Source: Elmis aenea
Lineage: Eukaryota; Arthropoda; Insecta; Coleoptera; Elmidae
Length of the DNA: 64,000 nucleotides
Assembly: GCA_947652605.1 (NCBI GenBank)
Contig: OX393583.1
Location: 14,735,222 to 14,799,221 of the forward strand
Reading direction: 5' to 3'
Made by a program: the position numbers and the translations under genes
Shown here: positions 49,601-58,600 of the stretch, one piece after another
Layout of the letters: the number at the start of each line of letters is the position of its first letter
How positions within the stretch are numbered: position 1 is the first letter of the stretch
Notes under the pieces: model-generated
The model's database searches: none
What the model was told of the DNA's origin: nothing
What the model saw: only the letters and a program-made list of their open reading frames with translations

Positions 49601-52600
49601 GTGATCATAGAGAATAATGGAGGAATGGACAAGAAAATAAGCGAAAGGACAGGAAATGTGGGAAGAATATTAAACAGGTTAAGAACAACATTTTTTGGAA
49701 ATAGAGAAGTCCCAAAAACAACAAAAGTAGAAGTGGTCAAAAAGGTAGTAACTCCGGCACTTTTATACGGAAGTGAAACGTGGGCACTAACAAATAAAAA
49801 TAGTAGCCGAGTGAATGCAGCAGAAATGAGATTTCTAAGAAAAATCCAAGGAAAAACAAAAAAAGACAGAATCAGAAACGAAACATATAGAGAACAATTA
49901 AAGATAAAATCAGTTGAAACAAAAATACAGGAAAGGCAGCTGGGATGGTTGGGTCACATTTATAGGATGAAAGAAGAAAGGTTAACCAGAAGAGCATATG
50001 AAGCAAGAACACAGGGAAAAAACAAACGAGGTAGACCAAGAAGTTAAAAAAGCAGCAGCGGATAGAAACATCAAATGTAAAGACATAAAAAGGCTAGCAC
50101 AAGACAGAAAAACATGGAAAAAAATCAGCACAACACAACTCAACAGTCTTACACCTAACAGTAGAAGGACTCATGACTAAATAAATAAATAAAATGTTTC
50201 AACATTGCATATTTCTCACAGGAATTTTATTTTTATTACGAATTAAAATCCCGGAAAACTACAACTAAAATTAAGGTGTATTTCTTAACCCCCCTAAGCC
50301 CATCGTCAACGGGTTTACATAAAATTGAAATCTAGGCACCCTAGTGCTTACACATAATTGAGTCGCCTAGATGCAAACTCGGTTGTATTCATTTTGGGTG
50401 CCAATTAAACTGACAGTGCCATCTTGTAGAGAATTGAATTCTCTGTGAATATAGACATACCCTGACATTCAAAACCGAAAAATTCTGATGGGGGCATTTT
50501 TTTTTATTCGATTATAGGAAAAGCTCTAGAGAGCAATACCTTCAACATGCCAGCTGATCGGCCATTAGTTAAAGGAGCTGAGCCTATGCCCTATGTAATA
50601 GTAGGAGATGAAGCGTTTCCTGCCAAAAAATATTTGTTAAGGCCTTTTCCGGGAAAAAATTTACCAGAAGATAAAAGAATATTTAATTATAGACTCTCTA
50701 GAGCTCGAAGAGTCGTTGAAAATACGTTTGGAATTTTATGTCAGAAATTTAGACTTTTTTTAAATAAAATGCAGGTTCACCCTGTTAAGGCGGATAAAAT
50801 AGTTTTAGCTAGTTTATGTTTGCACAATTTTTTGAGAGAAGACAACAATTTTATAGCTTCTTTAAATGATGAGAGATCTGAGCACGAAACACCAGTTTTT
50901 GAAAATTTGCAACGTGTTGGCGGTAAATACTCTGTTGATGCTCTATTAATTCGGGATAAATTTAAAGAATATTTTTGTTCTGAAAGGCAAGTTCCATGGC
51001 AACGTGCTAAAGTTCATGAAGGTGTTTAACTATTTATTTTGTACTGTATTTATTATTATACATGTTATTTATTTGTGAAACAATACCTATCAGCAGTTTG
51101 TGTATAAAAAATAATAAAATCAATACTTACGTTTTTCATTAATTTTTCTTAATATTTCTTTCCAAATATTTTCTTTTCTTAATAAATTACTATAAATTTC
51201 ATTGCTGATATCATATAATTCGGGTTTTTCTTTTATTAATAAAATTAATTCTTCAATTTTACCCTCCATAATGAAAACACAACCAGTACTTGTATTCAAT
51301 ATGCAGTAATATTTGCTAATTAGGTGCCTCCAACCGATAAATGGCGAGATTTTAATTTGGCCGAATAAGCAGTCTGTAGCAGTATTTGCCGCTTTTCAAT
51401 TCTCACATGGCAGCGCAGCGACGTCGCGGCAGCATCCAACGCTCTCGACAGCATTGGATTTTGCCGCGCTGCGCTGCTGCCGCGCTGCGCTGCCTATGTG
51501 AGAATTGCTCCATTTAAAAACAAGGATATTATTGGAAGCAGTACTGCAGTGCAGCGCTGCGCTGTCGCTGCACTGCCAAGTGGGAATTGGCCTTTAGACT
51601 TAACTCCGCCCTGTATGCCGTGACGTGATGTTTTGGTTGGGAACTAACTGACTGTCTCCGCGAATAACGCTTATGATGTTCATGCTTATAATTATTAATA
51701 ATGCTTTTGACAATAGGTACCGCCGTACCGGCTGAATATCACCTTTGCACATACACGGGAAACCGAGTATTCGACGAACGATCAGTCAAGATTTCACTGT
51801 AAATTATTCTAACTCCTTTATGTTTTTTTCAGTTATTAGTTCGCACTGTGCGAATACGACTATCTAGAATTTATCATGCTCTGGGCGACGAAGACCAAAA
51901 GTTACATCACGAACGTGTTGCGTTAAGACTGCAAAAAGATCTGGATCTCATGTGTGGGGGATGTGGCTCGCCGTACGGCCTCGAATGTGATTCCTTAGAA
52001 GCTCTTCCATGTGCTCATATATTACACGCTAGGTAAGTCTAACAAAGCCCTAAAGTTATTACGTACGTAGACAACAACAAAACGATAAATACACTCTAGA
52101 ATTTAGAGAATAAAGTAAACTATTGAGTTATTGACCTGCCTATAGTTACTTGCAGCTTGGTTGTAAAATAGTATTGCCTGGCGTCCTACCGGATGTAAAC
52201 AAAAACATGCTAAAACCTATTTATTTAAATAGTTTTGAATCAAGATAAATCGAATTTTATAAACCCGTTAAACCCGATTATCTGAACATATTGACCGCAA
52301 GTTTCTTTGCAGCGGGGTTGTTACGTCCGCCTTCAGCGTGTTACAACCAATAATAATTCTTGTACAGCCACCCGCGTTCTTCAAGTCGCAAGGATTATTC
52401 AAATTTCTGAACAACAAGACAGTCGTTGGGCAACCATCTCATTGCAGTGGTTTCCAACTCCAACCTTTCTGTTAGGGTACCTCTATATAACAGGGTATGG
52501 CCAAGCTTTACGAACCCTCCAAATTTCTAATAGCGGCAATGGGATTATATGGGATTTCTTTTAATAAGTCAATTTTTAAACGAAATTTGAAATAGATGCA

Positions 52601-55600
52601 ATAGTAAGTATAGCAACTAAAAAATAAGTAATATGAAGGGTTAATAATTGTTATTAGCTATTAATGTTTAAAAAACATTTTCCGACGACCACTATGTAAA
52701 GCGAGTAATTTTGCACGACTTACTACGACTGAAAATGACAAATTGCGCATGACACTGGAAATTGTGTGCAAAGTGCACTTTGCACACAATTTCCTGCACT
52801 TTGCACCATAGATAAGAAACATAATATAGATAGGACACTGTGATGTTAAACATTTTGAGTATATGTGGCGCCTCTGTTAATTGGAGTCTAACTAAACTTT
52901 TAATTTCTGAAACGCGGGATGCTTGATATGTACAAATAAACGATTTTCAAACTCATTTGAGTGTGATTATGGTTTGTTTTGGCAAAACATTATATTATGT
53001 ATACAAAAATCATAAAATCACATTTTAATTGATTTAGGCCACGTTTAGGCGTATTATATGTTTCTAAACCTTAAGCACATTATTATGAATAAGCCTGTGA
53101 GTTTAATTTTAAAAATTTGCTTGCACAGAAATAAAAAATTCACAATTTTTATTGGAATTTCTTTGATGCAATTCGAGGATTAATTAAAAAAATGGCTGGG
53201 TATAATATAAAAAATAGGAAACACATTATAAACTACAAAAGACACAACTATATAAAAAAATATTTTATTTTGGCAGTAAGAACAATTTATCTATTTGTAC
53301 AATAATAAAATATTACATTTATATCTAATATTAAAATTACATTAATTCTAGATACTTGCTGACATAACTTCTATGACAATTCTTGACAGTGCAGATCATT
53401 CCCACCATGATGAAAAATGAAGCGTAAAATAGCACACACAGCACAATTTGTCTTTAAAAATAAATCATAAACAACAAATTAAAATTATTCAAACAGCAAT
53501 ACTGTCTTTATCTATGCAATACTGAACTATGTTCTTTATCTATGTACTGAACGACGTGAACGACTTAAACATGTTTTGTGGACTAAACGAAAAAACAACG
53601 AAACCACCTTGGAAATCAAACATCAACCAAAAATTGCCGCGGCGGCTTTTCATTTCTTTCTAATTTTTTATCTATCCTTGTCACACAGGCGATGAAGACG
53701 ACCTCTGTTAATTGGAGTCTAACTATTTTTGACACTTCGACATCGTACAACGTCATTCCACCTCAGTGCGCCAGGCATGCTTTGCACACAATTTCCGCTA
53801 ATTTACACACGCTAAACGCGCTGTCAAGCAAATCTAACCTCACAAGTGTCAAGTGTCACCAACGTCAAAAAAATGTTATTTTCACAACTTTTTTGCAGAA
53901 TTAATGATTATTTGTCTAACTGGTCGTCAGAAAAGCATAGTGTACAACACGTGCTGAAAGAATATTTCACACTCGTATGACTGAGCCACTCGCCTCACGG
54001 CTCGTGGCTCAACTGTCATGCTCGTGTGAAATATTCAACTTTCAGCACTAGTTGTACAATATACTATTACGGAGCGCGTATTTCCGTGGTAGGCATGCAA
54101 CCCATGATACACGCAGTGTACATAAAAGAAGTTAAAACACATGTAGTAATAGTGTTTTTTTGTGTGTACGATAGTTGCAACAATATATTACTTTTAGCAG
54201 GGTAATAAACCGTTTTTTTTTTACCGGTTACCCGTTTTTTTTCCCTTCGCATAAGTGATTTTTAACCAACGCCGTTATTTTACTTGGCAAAAAAACGAAA
54301 ACTAACCAAAATAATTAAAAACCGGTTTTTTGAACATTTTTTTTGATAAAGCAATACAAAATCTGTATTAAAAGCGATTAGTTTACTAGAAGTCATTACT
54401 AAACGCTTGATTATACATACCAGGGTCACACGTTCATGGTACACCCACCTTTTTCTCTTTATTTTTCAAGAAAATTTTTTGAAACTCGGGCCATCGTATA
54501 AACTCTATAAACGTCACCTTTTGACACAAACGAATTTTTTTTCACTTCCTGTTTCAGCGGAAGTGACAGCAACTTCTGATTTTTAAATGGAACACCCTGT
54601 ATATAATTGCATTTTTGGATTCTACATAATTTTCTGAATCCAATAACACCAAAAAAGTGACATTTCAACTGTCAAATGTTTTTTTAAATTGATTGTTAGT
54701 TTTTAATTTAAGTGTGCCACGACTGCTCCGATTTATTCACATTGAGCCATGTAATGCTACAAAAAACAAAAGCACGTCAAAAATAGTTAATTAAGCGATT
54801 TATTAATGAACATAGTTTTCCAAAAAGATTTTTTGGACGAAACTTTTTTTTCTTCAAATGGAACCATATTGGTACTGTACTGAGGTACCATTCGGTACAA
54901 CCATTTATAACGAATCGTCTGATATTGGGCATATCAGACGATTCGTTTTGCATCTGCGACAAATAAAACAAAAGTTACTGTTCATCAAAAAAATTATTTC
55001 TATTCCAAGAGGTAACTAATGTGGCTTTGAAACAATGCAATATTTAGCTTGTCATACATTTATTTGGATTCAGAAGATTATGTAGAATCCAAAAATGCAA
55101 TTATATACAGGGTGTTCCATTTAAAAATCAAAAGTTGGTGTCACTTCCACTGAAACAGGAAGTGGAAAAAAATTCGTTTGTGTGTCAAAAAGTAACATTT
55201 ATGGAGTTTATACGATGCCCCGAGTTTCAAAAAATTTTCTTGAAAAATAAAGAGAAAAAGGTGGGTGTACCATGAACGTGTGACACCCGGTATATTATTA
55301 AATTATAAATAGATAATAATATTTTCGTAATTTGTATTCCGATTCTAAATAATGTCAAAAACCGGTTTAAAAGTTAAATCGGTTTTTTTACAGTAAACCA
55401 GTTTTTTATGAAAAAACTGGTTTTTAGGCATAAATCGTTATAAAAAGAAAGTTCTCAATTTTCGGTTAACCCAGTAACCAATTTTTTTGCAGTTTCGAGC
55501 GCTGCTTTTAAGGAATAAAAAACAAGACGTTATAATAAACATTTTTTATTTTTACGTTTACAAAAATATTTTTAATACAATGATATTTATCAAATGAAGA

Positions 55601-58600
55601 ATCCTAATACCTAACAACAAAATTATTTAATAACGGCTTTGGTCTTTAAATTTATATTGTAATCCCAAAATTTAGCTAATTCTATGCCACACACACCTTT
55701 GTTTTCAAGATAGGTAAATGTGTTGATACGAATATTAAGCAATCTTTAATTAATTAAGATAATTACATTGGATATAATTGTTTACTTAATTCCTGGTTTC
55801 ATGTCCAATGAGCAACTGAACATTATGAATTCATCAATTTAATTTCATATTTTATGACAAAATTACATTATTAATTCCAATCATCGCTATTAAATTGATG
55901 TAGACAAATAATTACAATGCACATTTTCTTAAAAATTAAATAAATGATTGTATTTAACTTAACTTATGAAATTTACGTATGGTAATAACTTACACAACTA
56001 TCCCTATGTCTTTTAAAGTCTTGGATCACACTTAGACACTCTGAACACGCAAGAAAAAAAAATAAAATGTGTACATTCGCCTGTGTTCTCCATACAAACA
56101 ATTTAAAATCTGGAGGTCGCAGCCTAGTCGCAAGCGAAACTCGACCTTATATATATAGAAAGTTGTCCAGCGCCTGTCCCTACCTTGTTTATAAAGGTAC
56201 TACTTTCTGTACCCCCGCCTCCATTATTCATAAAAAAAATTGTTGCGCGCCTCTCACTTTTCATAACAATCTAATTTAATAAATAATGTCCTGATATTAT
56301 ATGTAATTATTTAATTGGCTACAAAACAATATATCATATTATGATATTTTGGTGACAGCTGCGCCCTCCCCCCATTGTAATAGTTTCGCTCCCCACAGGT
56401 TGGAAACCACTGCATTGGGGTACCTCTATATTTCAGCAATGAGCTTATATGGGATTTCTTTTAATAATTTCATTTTTAAACGAAATTTGAAGTTAAAAAC
56501 TCATTTCATGCGGAAATAGATGCAATAATAAGTATAGCAACTAAAAAATGAGTAAAATGAAGTTTTAATAATTTTTATTAGCTATTAATATTAGGTTGTG
56601 GCTATTTGCACCTACAGTAGGTACGAATAATTGGCTATTTGCACCTACAGTAGGTACGAATAATTGGCTATTTGCACCTACAATAGGTACGAATAATTGG
56701 CTATTTGCACCTACTTTAGGTAGATACGAATAATTGGCTATTTGCACCTACTGTATATAGGCATATACCGCTTGTAACTGAGTTCTGGTACACCCCCTTT
56801 TTTACTTTAGTTTTAATTTTTCATAAATAAACTTTTATACAGATGATATGTGTAAATACTGGGTTATATGAACACATGTACACTATTATTTCAATTCCGG
56901 TTTCATAGGAAATTACCCTAACTTTGTTATTTCAAATGGAACACCCTGTATATTTTATATTTTTGGAAAGAGGAGGCAACTTTGAATACAACTGCATCAT
57001 TTTGATTAATTTTAATCACCTCAAATAATTTTTGGACAAATATTTATTTGGCGTTACCTGCATAAATTGAATTTTATTATGTCAAGAAGTGTCCGAAAAT
57101 GGTTTTTCGTACATTTTAATTAACATTTAGGTTACTATAATCGGTTTTGAAGGTTGCAGACTATTTTTTTACCAATAACGTATATTTGTGTTGAAAGGCT
57201 GTCTGCCTCAGACTTAACATATTATAAAAACTTATTTAGATATTCTATTAATCGTAGTATACTGTGCATAATTGCAACAAATTATCACTAAATTTTTTTA
57301 TTAAATAACTATGTATATTAGTTACAACTATTATTTGTTTTGTTGCACTTGGGCACAGTGTACTGCGATTAATAGGATATCTTAACAAGTTTTTATAATA
57401 TTTTAAGTCTGTGAAACAGCAATCCAACACAAATATAAGTTATTGGAATTGTTAAATTCGTCAGGAAATACTACTGCATTTGCATTTGTCAAAAAACCGA
57501 TTTGCAATCTTCAAAGCCGATTTAATTAACCTAAATGGCAATTAAAAATTACAAAAACATTTGTTGGACACTTGTTGACAAAATAAAATTCAATGTATGC
57601 GGGCTCACTTAATAAAAAAATAAATTATTGTTCAAAAATTATTTAAGGTTATTTAAATTAACCAAAGTCCTACACGGTAGAGGGACTTATGACTAAATAA
57701 AAATAAAAAAGTAACCAAACCAGTGCAGTTGAATTCATAATTGCCTCCTCTTTCTAAAAATGTAAATATATATAGGGTGTTCAATTTGAAATAACAAAGT
57801 TAGGGCAATTTCCGACGAAACCGAAAGTGAAATGATAGTGTACATATGTTCAAATATTCCAGTTATTTACACATATCATATGTCTAAAAGTTTATTTATG
57901 TACAATTAAAACTAAATAAAAAAAGGAGGTGTACCAGGCCTTAGTTACATCTGGTATATACATATAAAGTAGGTGCAAATAGCCAATTATTCGTACCTAC
58001 TGTAGGTGCAAATAGCCACAACCTTAATATTAATGTTTAAAAAATATTTACGGGGCGCTTATTTCCACGGTAGGCATGCAACCCATGATACAGGCCGTGT
58101 ACATAGAAGTTGAAACACCACGTAATAACAGTGTTTTTTTTTGTGTTTACGATAGTTGCAACAATATATTGCTGTACTTACTTTTAAGGAATAAAAAACA
58201 AGACGTTTTAAAAAACATATATTTTATTTTTATTTTTGTTTGTTTTTTTCTTTGTTTCCGAAATGGTTAAATGTGTTGATAAGAACATGAGGCATCTTTA
58301 ATTAATTAAGATAATTACATTGGATACAATTGTTTACGTAATTCCTGTTTTAATGTCCAATGAGCAAGAAAAGTATAGTTTCATCAATTTAATTTCACAT
58401 TTTATCACAATAGTATATTGTACAACTAGTGCACGAGTTGTACACTATGCTTTTCCGACGATAATTTAGACATAATCATTAATTCTGCAAAAAAATTGTG
58501 AAAATAACATTTTTTTGACGTTGGTGACACTTGACATTTGTGAGGTTAGATTTTCTTCACGTTAACTTGACAGCGCGTTTAGCGTGTGTAATGTAGCGGA

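Larger units (their letters stand above)
52475..56250. repeat. Tandem segmental duplication, unit A
   Basis: From GGGTACCTCTATAT (52475) to about 56210, blocks match unit B in the same order: TATGGGATTTCTTTTAATAA, GTAGGCATGCAACCCATGAT, GGAATAAAAAACAAGACGTT, TTAATTAATTAAGATAATTA and TTACGTATGGTAATAACTTA. It carries two insertions missing from B: about 52682-54063, and a region that includes 54421-55290. Confidence 0.85.
52445..56412. mobile_element. hAT-like terminal repeats enclosing duplicated unit A
   Basis: CAGTGGTTTCCAAC (52445) mirrors GTTGGAAACCACTG (ends 56412). The flanks share only CATTG, not a clean 8-bp duplication. No transposase is seen. Unit B, a direct repeat of the interior, follows immediately. 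Confidence 0.5.
56594..58023. mobile_element. Foldback with 9-bp target duplication and 33-bp internal tandem repeats
   Basis: GGTTGTGGCTATTTGCACCT mirrors AGGTGCAAATAGCCACAACC. The direct repeat TTAATATTA flanks both ends (56585-56593, 58024-58032). The left arm is a tandem array of a 33-bp unit (GGCTATTTGCACCTACAGTA plus GGTACGAATAATT), about 4.5 copies; the right arm has about 1.5. A MITE is nested inside. The 9-bp duplication suggests a MULE-type enzyme. Confidence 0.82.

Noticed and set aside
56594..58023. Spaced repeats as a CRISPR array
   Set aside because: The units are contiguous 33-bp tandem repeats in an insect intron, with no unique spacers and no cas genes.
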